DNA of 64,000 bases from CAWBAT01 sp963810905 (GTDB taxonomy: Bacteria; Acidobacteriota; Terriglobia; Versatilivoradales; Versatilivoraceae), in assembly GCA_963810905.1 (NCBI GenBank), contig CAWEPG010000001.1, forward strand, positions 372,001 through 436,000, in the 5' to 3' direction. This document shows positions 37,600-47,034 of this stretch, piece by piece. Under the pieces are notes generated by a model that worked only from the letters and a program-made list of their open reading frames with translations, was not told where the DNA came from and did not search any database. Every line of letters starts with the position of its first letter. Within the stretch, counting starts at the first letter, position 1. The translations under genes and the position numbers were made by a program.

Positions 37600-38427
37600 G
37601 TGGAACTGGAAAAACTCAAAATCAGACTACTTCGCGGCGTGGGCACGGCAATCGCTGATTTTGGCATGATCGCTGACGGGGATCGCATCATGGTTTGCCT
37701 GAGTGGTGGAAAGGATAGTTATACGCTCTTGACCCTACTGCGGGATCTCAAGGTGCGTGCGCCGGTAAGCTTTGAATTGGTAGCCGTCAATTTGGATCAG
37801 AGGCAGCCCGGTTTCCCCGAAGATGTTTTACCGAATTACCTCAAAAAACTTGATCAAGAATTCAGGATCATCCAAAAGGACACCTATTCAATTGTAAAGA
37901 AGAATGTCCCGGAAGGACAGACGACCTGCGCCCTTTGTTCCCGGCTTCGGCGGGGTATTTTGTATAATGCGGCCGTTGAGTTGGGTTGTAACAAGATTGC
38001 CTTGGGACACCATGCCGATGACATTCTTGCGACGTTTCTGCTGAATTTGCTTTATGGAGGAACTCTGAAAACGATGCCTCCGGTGCTGCGGAGCGATGAT
38101 GGCCGAAACACTGTGATCCGGCCTTTATCCTATTGCCGGGAATTTGAAATTGCCTCCTTTGCCGAGCGAATGCAGTATCCAATCATCCCTTGTGATCTTT
38201 GCGGTTCACAACCGAACCTAAAACGGGCTCGAGTCAAGCGCTTGATCGACGAATTGCAGCTGGAGATTCCCGGGATACGGGATTCCATGATGGCGGCCCT
38301 CGGACATGTTGTTCCCTCACACCTCTTGGATAGCCGCCTCTTTGAATTCAAGGCGCTGACGTCTGAAACCGGGGACGTGGCTGCCGAATTGGATGCCGTG
38401 CTCGAGCATGCTGAAGAGTTGCTTTGA
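37600..38427 (+). CDS. ttcA: TtcA-type tRNA 2-thiolation protein
   Basis: 275-residue PP-loop ATPase. P-loop motif VCLSGGKDSYTLLTLL; CxxC pair in TTCALCSRLRRGILY, with a second cysteine region PCDLCGSQ; GHHADDILATFLLNLLYGG in the middle. TtcA-type enzymes hold a 4Fe-4S cluster and make 2-thiocytidine at tRNA position 32; some relatives thiolate other bases. Start is GTG 37600, with AAGG about nine bases upstream. It precedes a rhodanese gene by about 50 bases, and a rhodanese could supply sulfur. Confidence 0.9.
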   Translation: MELEKLKIRLLRGVGTAIADFGMIADGDRIMVCLSGGKDSYTLLTLLRDLKVRAPVSFELVAVNLDQRQPGFPEDVLPNYLKKLDQEFRIIQKDTYSIVKKNVPEGQTTCALCSRLRRGILYNAAVELGCNKIALGHHADDILATFLLNLLYGGTLKTMPPVLRSDDGRNTVIRPLSYCREFEIASFAERMQYPIIPCDLCGSQPNLKRARVKRLIDELQLEIPGIRDSMMAALGHVVPSHLLDSRLFEFKALTSETGDVAAELDAVLEHAEELL

Positions 38428-38477
38428 GATTTGATCTAGATGGACCTTTTATATCGATATAACGATGAGGAGTGAGT

Positions 38478-38849
38478 ATGCAACACGCGCCAGGTTTCCT
38501 TAAAATTGTTGAGGAAGCCAAATCTCGAGTTCGGGAAATTTCTGTCCCGGAGACGCAAAAGAAATTGGAATCCGGGGAAGTCTTCCAATTTGTCGATGTC
38601 CGTGAAGACAATGAATGGGAGCAAGGGAGGGCAGTCGGCGCCCTACATCTCGGCAAAGGCATCATTGAGCGGGATATCGAAAAGAGCATTCCCGACCCTA
38701 ACGCGGAAATCATTCTCTACTGTGGTGGTGGTTTCCGTTCCGCGCTAGCCGCAGATGCCTTGCAAAAAATGGGCTATACCAATGTTTACTCCATGGCCGG
38801 AGGGTATAAGGAATGGCTCAGGCAGCGAGGCCCCATAGAAAAGAAATGA
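38478..38849 (+). CDS. Rhodanese-like sulfurtransferase
   Basis: About 123-residue single-domain rhodanese. The active-site loop is ILYCGGGFRSALAADALQKMG with the catalytic Cys, followed by VYSMAGGYKEWL; the N-terminal QFVDVREDNEWEQGR is the usual CH2A-like motif. It carries persulfide sulfur and may feed the neighbouring TtcA-like enzyme or thiosulfate handling. ATG 38478 is chosen because GAGGAG lies five bases upstream; the GTG at 38472 overlaps that site. Confidence 0.92.
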   Translation: MQHAPGFLKIVEEAKSRVREISVPETQKKLESGEVFQFVDVREDNEWEQGRAVGALHLGKGIIERDIEKSIPDPNAEIILYCGGGFRSALAADALQKMGYTNVYSMAGGYKEWLRQRGPIEKK

Positions 38850-38950
38850 AATGACCCTGGTTTGGGGAGGGAAAGTGACCTCTTCAGGATGGCTTTGTTC
38901 TACTTTGCGGGAATAGATTATTCGTAGTCATTTAGAAAGGAGAGACCATT

Positions 38951-39475
38951 ATGTTGAGATTGATCCTGCTCGGAGCGGCAACCTTTTTTGTTTTAACCGT
39001 GGCCTCAATGAAAGCGGTTGAATTGAAGCCGGGGGATGCGGCCCCGGATTTTTCCCTACCCGGCTCTGACGGCAAGATGTACAAACTTTCCTCTTTCAAA
39101 GGCAAGAAGGTTGTCGTTCTGGCCTGGTTTCCCAAAGCATTCACGCCTGGATGCACCACTGAGTGCAAGTCTTTCAGTCAAAACAGCAAGATATTGAAAG
39201 AGACCAAGGCTGCTTATTTCATGGCGAGTACCGACACTGCCGAAGAGAATAAGAAGTTCGCTGAGGCACATCACGCCGATTATCCGATCTTGAGCGATCC
39301 CGACAAGAAAGTGGCCGAAGCCTATGGCGTCGTCCACGAAGGTCGGCAAGTGCCCGAGCGCTGGACCTTCTACATTGGGAAAGACAGCAAGATCGTTTTC
39401 ATTGATAAGAAAATCAATACGCCCACCGCTGCCGAAGACGTTGTTGCAAAGCTTAAAGAGCTGAAGGCACATTGA
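38951..39475 (+). CDS. Exported peroxiredoxin (BCP/AhpC-TSA family)
   Basis: 174 residues with an N-terminal signal or anchor (LILLGAATFFVLTVASMKAV). The thioredoxin-fold peroxidase domain begins LKPGDAAPDFSLPG. The peroxidatic Cys is in FTPGCTTEC; the second Cys five positions on gives the BCP-like intrahelical pair. An Arg near PERWTFYIG is conserved. It reduces peroxides, probably in the periplasm. AGAAAGGAGAG precedes the ATG. It stands alone, 101 bases after the rhodanese gene. Confidence 0.92.
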   Translation: MLRLILLGAATFFVLTVASMKAVELKPGDAAPDFSLPGSDGKMYKLSSFKGKKVVVLAWFPKAFTPGCTTECKSFSQNSKILKETKAAYFMASTDTAEENKKFAEAHHADYPILSDPDKKVAEAYGVVHEGRQVPERWTFYIGKDSKIVFIDKKINTPTAAEDVVAKLKELKAH

Positions 39476-39523
39476 GCCGTTTCTATCTCTGTTTGCAAAG
39501 TGTGCTCGTGCAACAAACCTGTG

Positions 39524-39545
39524 GGGTGGTTTGCCAAAACCACCC
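39524..39545. terminator. 9-bp stem-loop after the peroxiredoxin gene
   Basis: GGGTGGTTT (39524-39532) and AAACCACCC (39537-39545) pair perfectly around a four-base loop (GCCA), 48 bases after the peroxiredoxin stop codon. There is no downstream T-run, so it may be a rho-assisted terminator, a transcript-stabilising hairpin or part of an intergenic repeat. Confidence 0.45.
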
Positions 39546-39641
39546 TATGGTTCGTAGAGCGAGCACATCGTAGGCGGCGATGGAAGGCGAGCCGAGACCT
39601 CAATGCCGAGGACATAGTGAATTACGGGTAGCGGACAATGA

Positions 39642-40853
39642 ATGATGAGCAATGAACGAATACTGCAGTTTTCCTCTGTCTCGGAATCGTTTCCTTCCTT
39701 ATTGAATCCGCTTTACATCGCCCGCGAAACCGCTCTCCGTAAAGGCGACACGATCGTTGATCTGATTTCTGGAAACGTAAACCAGCATGGAATCTTTTTC
39801 CCTCAGGATGTCCTGAAAGAAATTTTCCTCCAGGCGCTGTCCATGGCCAAAGTTTACCAGCCGGATTCTTTCGGGCAGCTCAAGGCTAGAGAAGCTGTCT
39901 CACAATACTACGCTTCGCACAACCTGACCATTCCAGCCCATCAGATCCTGCTGACTCCGGGTACGAGTGTTTCGTACTCTTATTGCTTCCAATTATTAGC
40001 CGATCCAGGAGATGAGATTCTCTGTCCCTCTCCTTCTTATCCTTTGTTTGAGACGATTGCGCGACTCGCTCGTGTGCACTTGACGTCGTACCGTCTGGTT
40101 GAATCCAAGGCATGGGAGATAGATTTAGAGTATCTGGAGTCATGCATTACAACGAGAACTCGTGCCATTGTCGCCATTTCCCCGCACAATCCCACGGGGG
40201 TAGTTACAAGCGCTGAACAATGGACTGAGCTTGCGGCGATTGCGAGGAGGCATCATTTACCCATCATTTCGGATGAGGTGTTTAGTGAGTTTCTTCATGA
40301 GTCTAACCAACTCCCCCGTCCGGCTGGCAGGGATGCCCCACTAGTCTTCACCCTAAATGGATTTTCTAAAATGTATGCTTTGGCAGGAATGAAATTGGGA
40401 TGGATGACGGTTTCGGGGGACGACGATTTAGTGAAAAAATCGATGCGGGCGCTCGAACTCATTTCCGATACGTTCCTTCCAGTCAATGAGGTTGTCCAAT
40501 TTGCCGTTCCCGCCATTTTCGGGCGGGGAGGTGAGTTTTTGCGGCGCTATCAAGAATGGGTTAAGGATTGTCGCGAGATCGCAGTCCGTTCGCTTGGGAA
40601 CTGTCATGCGCTGGAGTTCGTTTCACCGCAAGGCGGCTTTTACTTGACCGGCCGGATTAAAAGGGAATCGGTAAGCGAAGATCAACTCGTGGTTTCGATT
40701 CTTGATCACTGCAAGTCGTTGGTCCATCCGGGTTACTTCTATGACATTCCTCCTTCTCACATTGTGTTGAGTTTTGTTCAAGAACCCGAGATCCTGAAAA
40801 GTACACTAAATCGCATCGCTGGATATTTGGACTCTTTATTGTTATCCCTTTGA
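39642..40853 (+). CDS. Class I/II aminotransferase
   Basis: 403-residue PLP enzyme of fold type I. Features include VDLISGNVNQHG, TPGTSVSYSYCFQLLADPGDEI, an ISPHNPTGVV loop, IISDEVFSEFL, and the PLP lysine in LNGFSKMYALAGMKLGWM. The C-terminal Arg/Gly region (HPGYFYD) binds the carboxylate. It resembles alanine/aspartate aminotransferases with unknown specificity. The start is given as the first ATG at 39642, with ATG 39645 equally possible. It is upstream of a PHP-domain protein by 64 bases. Confidence 0.88.
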   Translation: MMSNERILQFSSVSESFPSLLNPLYIARETALRKGDTIVDLISGNVNQHGIFFPQDVLKEIFLQALSMAKVYQPDSFGQLKAREAVSQYYASHNLTIPAHQILLTPGTSVSYSYCFQLLADPGDEILCPSPSYPLFETIARLARVHLTSYRLVESKAWEIDLEYLESCITTRTRAIVAISPHNPTGVVTSAEQWTELAAIARRHHLPIISDEVFSEFLHESNQLPRPAGRDAPLVFTLNGFSKMYALAGMKLGWMTVSGDDDLVKKSMRALELISDTFLPVNEVVQFAVPAIFGRGGEFLRRYQEWVKDCREIAVRSLGNCHALEFVSPQGGFYLTGRIKRESVSEDQLVVSILDHCKSLVHPGYFYDIPPSHIVLSFVQEPEILKSTLNRIAGYLDSLLLSL

Positions 40854-40917
40854 GTTCTTTTGAGCTGGTTAACGCTCGATTGGGGTCATCTAAATTGAGA
40901 AGGTACCTGGAGCAAGC

Positions 40918-41655
40918 TTGGGTCATCACGAACTGAAAATGGAATTACATACACATACTGATTTTGATCCAATGGATTGGATCGAACATTCCGCGGAGCA
41001 ATTAATTGATGAGGCGGCTCGGCAGGGAGTCGGTGTGCTTGCGATCACGTGTCATAATGCCCTGCAATGGTCCCCTTTATTGGCGCAATACGCTCAAAAC
41101 ACTGGGGTACTTCTCATCCCTGCAGTAGAGGCTTCAATTGAAGGAAGAGATGTGTTGATTTATGGCTTGCGCGAGTTTCATCCGCCGATGAGCTTTGCCG
41201 AATTGCGTCACCTGCGCCAGCTCGAGCCTGAGATTTTTGTGATTGCCCCCCATCCGTTTTATCCGGGCATGAGTTGTCTGGGATCAAAAGTGTTCGAACA
41301 TGCTGATTGCTTCGACGGAATCGAGTACTGTCATTTCTATACCTCACATGTGGATTTTAATCGTAAAGCGGTAGAGGCGGCACACCAGTTGAATAAGCCG
41401 CTCATAGGAACCTCGGATATTCACCTTCTTGCACAAATGGGAAAAACCACTTCAACAATACAAGTCCCGGAAATCAGTTTTTCCGCTGTTTCAGCTGCGA
41501 TTAAAAGAGGAGATGTCCAGCTTCGCTCAAAACCGCTTTCCTGGTCACAGATAGGTTGGTATCTACTTCACCTAAAAATCATCGGAACCAAGGGATTATT
41601 GGCACGCCTTGGTGTGTTACGGCGGAAAAATGCGTCAGGGTCCCATAAGGTTTAA
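40918..41655 (+). CDS. PHP-domain phosphoesterase
   Basis: 245-residue PHP-fold metal-dependent phosphoesterase. First motif MELHTHTDFDPMD with HxH; then ITCHNALQW, an early Glu in IPAVEASIEG, IAPHPFYPG and the late LIGTSDIHLL. Relatives include histidinol phosphatase and 3',5'-nucleoside bisphosphate phosphatase; the substrate is unclear. Start is taken as TTG 40918 with GGAG just before; ATG 40939 would begin directly at the first motif. It likely shares a transcript with the aminotransferase gene. Confidence 0.83.
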   Translation: MGHHELKMELHTHTDFDPMDWIEHSAEQLIDEAARQGVGVLAITCHNALQWSPLLAQYAQNTGVLLIPAVEASIEGRDVLIYGLREFHPPMSFAELRHLRQLEPEIFVIAPHPFYPGMSCLGSKVFEHADCFDGIEYCHFYTSHVDFNRKAVEAAHQLNKPLIGTSDIHLLAQMGKTTSTIQVPEISFSAVSAAIKRGDVQLRSKPLSWSQIGWYLLHLKIIGTKGLLARLGVLRRKNASGSHKV

Positions 41656-41689
41656 GCTATGAGGAGAAGAGGGTCAACGAATAACCAAA

Positions 41690-43328
41690 ATGCGAATTTG
41701 GAAAAATAGATTACTTTTGCTTTGCCTGCCTTTTTGGCTCTTACTGTTTTCGCCTCTGTTCGGTCAAGAGCGCGGGCCGAAGCTCATCCTCTTCTTGTCC
41801 GATTGATCAAATGCGTTTCGACTACTTGACACGTTTTGCTGACTTGTACCAAGGAGGTCTCCGGACCCTGTTGAGCAAAGGGGCAGTATTTACAAAGGCA
41901 ACATGCGGCTACGCCAATACGGAAACGGCGCCAGGGCATTCTGTCATGCTTTCCGGACGCCTTCCATCCCATTCAGGAATCATTGCCAACGCCTGGTATG
42001 ATCCCTTTCTCAAGAAAATGGTGAATGTCGTAGACGATCCGGTGATCCGGTTGCTTGACGGGAAAGGTCGCGGAGCCTCCCCGAACCAGTTCATCGGCTT
42101 CACTCTTGGAGACTATTTGAAATGGTACTCTCCGGATTCAAAAGTCGTGGGTGTCTCATTGAAAGATCGGGCGGCGGTTCTCATGGCTGGACATCATGCG
42201 AACGCGGCTTATTGGTATTCGGCTGAGGGAGGGAACTTCACAACCAGTTCATACTATGCGAGGTCCCTTCCAGAATGGCTCACAAATTGGAATAAGCTGC
42301 ATCGAGTCGACCAATTCTCAGGAAAGACATGGAACCGATTGCTCAAGGATCAGAGCATTTATGAAAAATATGCGGGCCGTGACGATGTTGAAGGGGAGTG
42401 GGATCGGAAAGATATTATTTTCCCACATGGGATTCGTGGAAATCCTCCCAGCCTCCTTTTCTATAATGATTTTCAGAGGACGCCCTTCGCCGATGAGTTG
42501 ACATTGGAAGTGGCTTTATTGGCAATGAAAGCGCATCAGCTGGGAGAGGACGCAACAACCGATATCCTGGCGATCAATTTTTCGGCCACCGACTTCATTG
42601 GTCATACCTATGGCGGGGATAGCCAGGAAATCATGGACCAACTTTTGCGATTGGATCAGCTCTTGAAGAAACTCTTCGATGAAGTGGAGTCTTCAGTTGG
42701 CCTGGATTCAACTTATATTGTCTTGACGGCTGACCATGGTTCTCTTCCTCTAGTTGAAAATTTGCGTGCTAAGGGGATTGACGCCCGAAGAGTTAGCCTG
42801 CTCAAACTGCGGGAGAGCGTTCAACAAGCACTCAAGCGGAGCTTTCCCGGTGCTTCAGGGCTACTTGCCGCATTTGATCCGTTTCAGACTTACTTCGATG
42901 ACCAGGCGATCCTGAGATACAAATTAGACCGGCGGCAAGTTGAAGAATGTGTCCGAAAAGAGTTGCTGGAAAGTGGAAGTTTCGAAGCAATCTATACGCA
43001 ATCCGAAATCTTAGATCCCGGCACGCCCACCAATGCCACTCTTGAGTTGATCCGAAACAGTTTTTACCAACCTCGCAGCCCTCATCTGACAACCATTCCG
43101 AAACCGTATATATATATCAGTGATTCTGTCGGCGGAACAGGGCACGGAACGCCCCATGAGTATGACCAGCACATTCCGATTATATTCATGGCGGATCGTG
43201 TGCGTGCGGGTCGATATGAAGCTTCGGCGAGCCTGGCGGATATTGCTCCTACTCTGGCTGAGATGCTTGGGTTGAAGGACTATCCCCGTGAAAAGGATTC
43301 CCGTATTCTTAAAGAAATGTTCCGTTGA
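41690..43328 (+). CDS. Alkaline-phosphatase-superfamily exported protein (frameshifted)
   Basis: About 546-residue exported protein. A signal peptide (IWKNRLLLLCLPFWLLLFSP) and the first strand (GPKLILFLS) lie in the frame from ATG 41690 and break at 41801-41804 by one extra base. The rest (starting DQMRFDYLTRF) is open from 41811 to 43328. Superfamily features are the nucleophile region ANTETAPGHSVMLSGRLPSHSG, NFSATDFIGHTYG, and LTADHGSLP and GGTGHGTPHEYD with metal-binding Asp/His. It resembles PafA-like phosphatases or nucleotide pyrophosphatases and should be periplasmic. Its start lies 34 bases after the PHP stop. Confidence 0.88.
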
Positions 43329-43472
43329 CCGGAGCCTTTTGACTCGCAGTGACCTAAGGCGTTTAAGTAGATTCCTCTTGGAAGGGGCGCGGCAGTCAGC
43401 TGAGGAGAATATTTTGGTTGGAACAACTCCATAGTTCAGTTAGGTCTACTCTTCCGTAACCTCCGTGATTGG

Positions 43473-43517
43473 CTCCCCTCGCCCCAACGTGGGAGAGGGG
43501 TCGGGGGTGAGGGGGAG
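43473..43517. repeat. Short GC-rich palindromic repeat (REP-like)
   Basis: CTCCCCTCGCCCCAACGTGG continuing through GGAGAGGGGTCGGGGGTGAGGGGGAG. The palindrome is centred on AACGTG and is followed by a second half that mirrors the first. It closely matches 60319-60360, including the flanking GTGATT. It lies in the 279-base gap before the transglutaminase-like gene. Confidence 0.7.
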
Positions 43518-43607
43518 TCGTGATCATGGAGCTTAGCATCGGTTATATTTCCGTCCTACAAGAGAGAGGGGGGTGGATGAGAGGCGAGTTCGAATGAATC
43601 TATCCAT

Positions 43608-44270
43608 TTGTTTGCAAATCCGTATTACCCATCTTTGAGAAACAGAAAGGATCCCCAAGTGTTTGGATTCACACGCCAGGAAATTACCGTACTCAAACGG
43701 CTTAATACTCCGGAGAAGATCCAGCGCTTCCTGGATGAGGAGTTGGCTTATAACAAGGAAATTGATGGGGAGACTTGCCGCTCTCCCCGGCGAGTCCTAC
43801 GCGATATGACCGGCCACTGCTTTGAAGGCGCCTTGATTGCGGTAGCGGCTCTTCGGTTTCATGGTCATCCCCCTTTACTGGTTGATCTGGAGGCGGTTCG
43901 TGACGATGACCATGTCTTGGCAGTATTTCGACAACACGGACATTGGGGAGCCATTGCAAAGTCGAATTACTCTGGCTTGCGTTTTCGTGAGCCAGTGTAT
44001 CGGTCTGTTCGGGAACTGGTGATGACTTACTTTGAACACTATTTCAACCTGAAACGAGAAAAGACTCTGAGACGCTACTCGAAACCTGTCAATCTGGGAC
44101 GATTTGACAAGACAGGGTGGATGACTGCGGAGGAAGACCTGTGGTATATGGGTGAATATCTGCTGACGATTCCACACTTCGACATTCTATCGCCTGTGAC
44201 AGCGCGCCAGCTTACCAAGGTCGACCAGCGACTTTTTGGAGCGGGGAAGTTCGGGATGGTCATGAAGTGA
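43608..44270 (+). CDS. Transglutaminase-like cysteine protein of unknown role
   Basis: 220 residues. The central segment GHCFEGALIAVAALRFHGH, then DDDHVLAVFRQHGHWGAIAKS, has the Cys ... His ... polar order of transglutaminase-like (papain-type) domains; the Cys sits in GHCFEGA at about residue 71 and the His in DDDHVL. No signal peptide is visible. The N-terminal part (FGFTRQEITVLKRLNTPEKIQ) and the C-terminal GWMTAEEDLWYMGEYLL are unrecognised. Start is TTG 43608, the only in-frame choice after a stop at 43578; it lacks a clear ribosome binding site. Convergent with the cobA-hemD gene, no operon partner. Confidence 0.78.
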   Translation: MFANPYYPSLRNRKDPQVFGFTRQEITVLKRLNTPEKIQRFLDEELAYNKEIDGETCRSPRRVLRDMTGHCFEGALIAVAALRFHGHPPLLVDLEAVRDDDHVLAVFRQHGHWGAIAKSNYSGLRFREPVYRSVRELVMTYFEHYFNLKREKTLRRYSKPVNLGRFDKTGWMTAEEDLWYMGEYLLTIPHFDILSPVTARQLTKVDQRLFGAGKFGMVMK

Positions 44271-44408
44271 CAGGTGACTGCAAGCCTGTATGGAGGGCGT
44301 GAGTCCGGCTGTATGGCGGAGCGATGCCGATGACAAGTGCGGTCTCGCTGGAGCATCGCAACCCAGGCGTGGTAAAGCCCTTAGATTGGTTCAAGAATTC
44401 ACCCATAC

Positions 44409-45926
44409 CTACTTTGCATAAAAATCCAGAATAGCAGTAACCAACGAAGAAATATTGTATTGTTTCGGCTGAACCAGGACATGTAATCCATGTTCCTCCG
44501 CGGTACGGGTTGTAATCGGGCCGATGGCGGCTACAACGGTTTGACCCAGAAATTCGGCAATAGGCTTCGGCCTCAAGATTTCTGCCAGGTTAGAAACTGT
44601 CGAGGAACTTGTAAACACGATCATATCAACGGGTCTTTCAGCAAAGATTTGTTCCAGCCCATCCCGGCTTATGGAGGGAACTACAGATTGATACGCTTCG
44701 GCAATATCCACCTGGGCCCCCTGCTTGGAGAGTTCTACGGGAAGAACATCCCGGGCCACTTTGGCACGCACGATTAAGATGCGAGAGCCCTTCAGCACTT
44801 TCCCTTTGAGGCTTTCGACCAAGCCCTCCGCCTTAAACTCTTCCGGCAGAACTTCAACGATCAGATCCAGATCGCGAAGCGCCCTTTCGGTGGCTGGACC
44901 AATGGCAGCAAGGCGCACTCCCTTCAAGTCGCGGATGTCGCGCTCGAGAGTCCGATAGCGGGAAAAGAAATGGTGTACTCCGTTGATGCTTGTGAAGATG
45001 AGCCAGTCATACTGATGGACTCGTCGAATCGCCTGGTCAAGCGGTTTCCAGGAATCGGGAGGCCGGATTTCAATCGTAGGGAATGGGATGACTTCTGCGC
45101 CCAGCCCCGACAGTTGAGCTCTGAACTCTTCAACTTGCTGGCGCGGTCGAGTGACCACGATTCTTTTTCCGAAAAGTGGGCGATTTTCAAACCAGCGCAA
45201 TTTGTCGCGCAATTTGACCACTTCACCCACAACGGTAATTGCCGGCGACCCAATTGGGTTTGACTGAACCTCCTTCAAGATTGACTCCAACGTTCCGGTG
45301 ACGACATCTTGCTTTCCGTATGTCCCCCATTGGACCACGGCAATTGGGGTGTTGAGGGGTCTTCCGCAGCGCACCAGGTTTTCCACGATTTCCGGAAGTC
45401 GGGCAACGCCCATGAAAAAAACCAGGGTTCCCGAACCGGGAGCCAGCGTATCCCAGACAATTCCAGGCTCCCCTTTGTCGGCGTCTTCGTGTCCGGTAAG
45501 AAACGTTACCGAAGAGCTGTAATCACGGTGGGTCACAGGAATACCAGCATAAGCCGGGACCGCAATACCCGAACTGACCCCAGGAATGATCTCAAACCCC
45601 ACCCCGGAGTTAGTGAGTGCCTCGGCCTCCTCTCCTCCTCGGCCAAACACAAACGGGTCGCCTCCTTTGAGGCGGGCAACCGTTTTACCTTCTTTCGCTT
45701 TTTGGACTAATAGCTGGTTAATCTCATCTTGGGATATGCTCTGATGTCCCTTTCGCTTCCCCACGTAGATCAATTCCGCGTCCGGGCGCACATGTTGGAG
45801 AAGATCAATATTGACCAGAGAGTCATAAATCACACAGTTGGCAACCTGCAGGCAGCGAAGCCCTTTGAGAGTCAGTAATTCCGGATCACCTGGACCGGCG
45901 CCTATTAAGTAAACGGAATGGTTCAT
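44409..45926 (-). CDS. cobA-hemD: Fused uroporphyrinogen-III C-methyltransferase / uroporphyrinogen-III synthase
   Basis: 505-residue two-domain enzyme. N-terminal SUMT (about 1-245): VYLIGAGPGDPELLTLKG, the ARLKGGDPFVFGRGGEEAE motif and IPVTHRDYSSSVTFLTGH. C-terminal HemD (about 250-505): GKRIVVTRPRQQ, LIFTSINGVHHFF, LAAIGPATERAL and IVFTSSSTVSNL. HemD closes the tetrapyrrole ring and SUMT methylates it towards precorrin-2 (sirohaem and cobalamin). This fusion occurs in several phyla. It ends the minus-strand haem run, 170 bases after hemC, and is convergent with the transglutaminase-like gene. Confidence 0.94.
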   Translation of the reverse strand: MNHSVYLIGAGPGDPELLTLKGLRCLQVANCVIYDSLVNIDLLQHVRPDAELIYVGKRKGHQSISQDEINQLLVQKAKEGKTVARLKGGDPFVFGRGGEEAEALTNSGVGFEIIPGVSSGIAVPAYAGIPVTHRDYSSSVTFLTGHEDADKGEPGIVWDTLAPGSGTLVFFMGVARLPEIVENLVRCGRPLNTPIAVVQWGTYGKQDVVTGTLESILKEVQSNPIGSPAITVVGEVVKLRDKLRWFENRPLFGKRIVVTRPRQQVEEFRAQLSGLGAEVIPFPTIEIRPPDSWKPLDQAIRRVHQYDWLIFTSINGVHHFFSRYRTLERDIRDLKGVRLAAIGPATERALRDLDLIVEVLPEEFKAEGLVESLKGKVLKGSRILIVRAKVARDVLPVELSKQGAQVDIAEAYQSVVPSISRDGLEQIFAERPVDMIVFTSSSTVSNLAEILRPKPIAEFLGQTVVAAIGPITTRTAEEHGLHVLVQPKQYNISSLVTAILDFYAK

Positions 45927-46096
45927 ATCGGTTAAAGGCTCTCAAAGAAACATTCAGCTCGATTGCGGAGCATCAGCCGAGAGCTTTGCCTTTCAAGCAG
46001 ACCGCTATATAGAAGATCGCACAATAAGGCCGGTCAGGAACAACTTCCCCAAACTCATTTCTTTGGGAGAGGTGCGACAGGAGCCGCGTTGTTGGC

Positions 46097-47034
46097 CTAC
46101 GAGTTCATGGTTGAAAGGGTATCCACTATTTCTTGAGCTCCCAAACGAAGCAACTTCTCCGCCAGACGTGTCCCGAGCCATTCTGCCTCGGCGAGTGGAG
46201 CTTGGTCATTGGAGCGGTAGATGTTAGATCCATCCAGATTGGCAACTACTCCGAGCATCTTCAAACTGCCGTCCACCTCCCAGGCATGAGCTGCGATAGG
46301 TACCTGACAGCCTCCCCCCAGGCGTTGTAGAAATGTGCGCTCCGCAATGACGGCCCTTGCCGCTTTTCGGTCATGAAGTTCGTCGAGTGCCGCCAGCACA
46401 AATTCATCTTTTTCTCGCACTTCAATTCCCAGGGCCCCTTGGCCCACTGCAGGACACAACTGGTCAATTGGAATTCTCTGTTTAATACGATGGCTGAGCC
46501 CTAATCTCACGAGACCGGCACAGGCCAACAAGGATGGCATCATATTGGCCTTCGTCAAGTTTACGGATTCGAGTATCAAGATTTCCGCGGAGATTCACAA
46601 TCTGAAGGTCTTTGCGCAGCAGAAGGAGTTGGGACTGGCGCCTCAGGCTGCTGGTTCCGACACGGGCGCTGGCTGGTAACGTCTCAATCGATTCAAATTG
46701 ATTCGAAAGAAAAGCGTCGCGTACATCCTCACGGTGGGGAATAGCCCCTAAGACAAAGGCCCTCCGGCAGTGCCGTGGGAAGGTCCTTCATGCTGTGAAC
46801 GGCCAGGTCAATCTTCCTGGCTAACAGCGCCTCTTCGATTTCTTTGGTGAAAACTCCTTTACCACCGATTTTGTTAAGAGGCGCATCAACGATGATATCG
46901 CCAGAAGTCTTGATGATTTCGATGGCGACCGAGAGTTCAGGATGCTTTTGTTCGATTTTCCCCTTCACCCAGTGAGCCTGATAAAGTGCCAGTTGGCTTC
47001 CGCGGGATCCGATGATGAGTTTTTGAAGTGTCAT
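46097..47034 (-). CDS. hemC: Hydroxymethylbilane synthase (two frameshifts)
   Basis: Porphobilinogen deaminase that joins four porphobilinogens. Three pieces make one protein: IIGSRGSQLALYQAHWV to LPEGLCL in the first frame; GAIPHREDVRDAF through SARVGTSSLRRQSQLL to QYDAIL in the second; ACAGLVRLGLSH to the stop at 46097 in the third. The dipyrromethane-cofactor Cys lies in LGGGCQVPIAAHA, and KIGGKGVFTKEIEEALL and DLAVHSMKDLPT are conserved. The breaks are at about 46745-46751 and 46528-46533, each one extra base. The ATG follows the hemA stop directly. An essential gene broken twice argues for sequencing errors. Confidence 0.9.
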
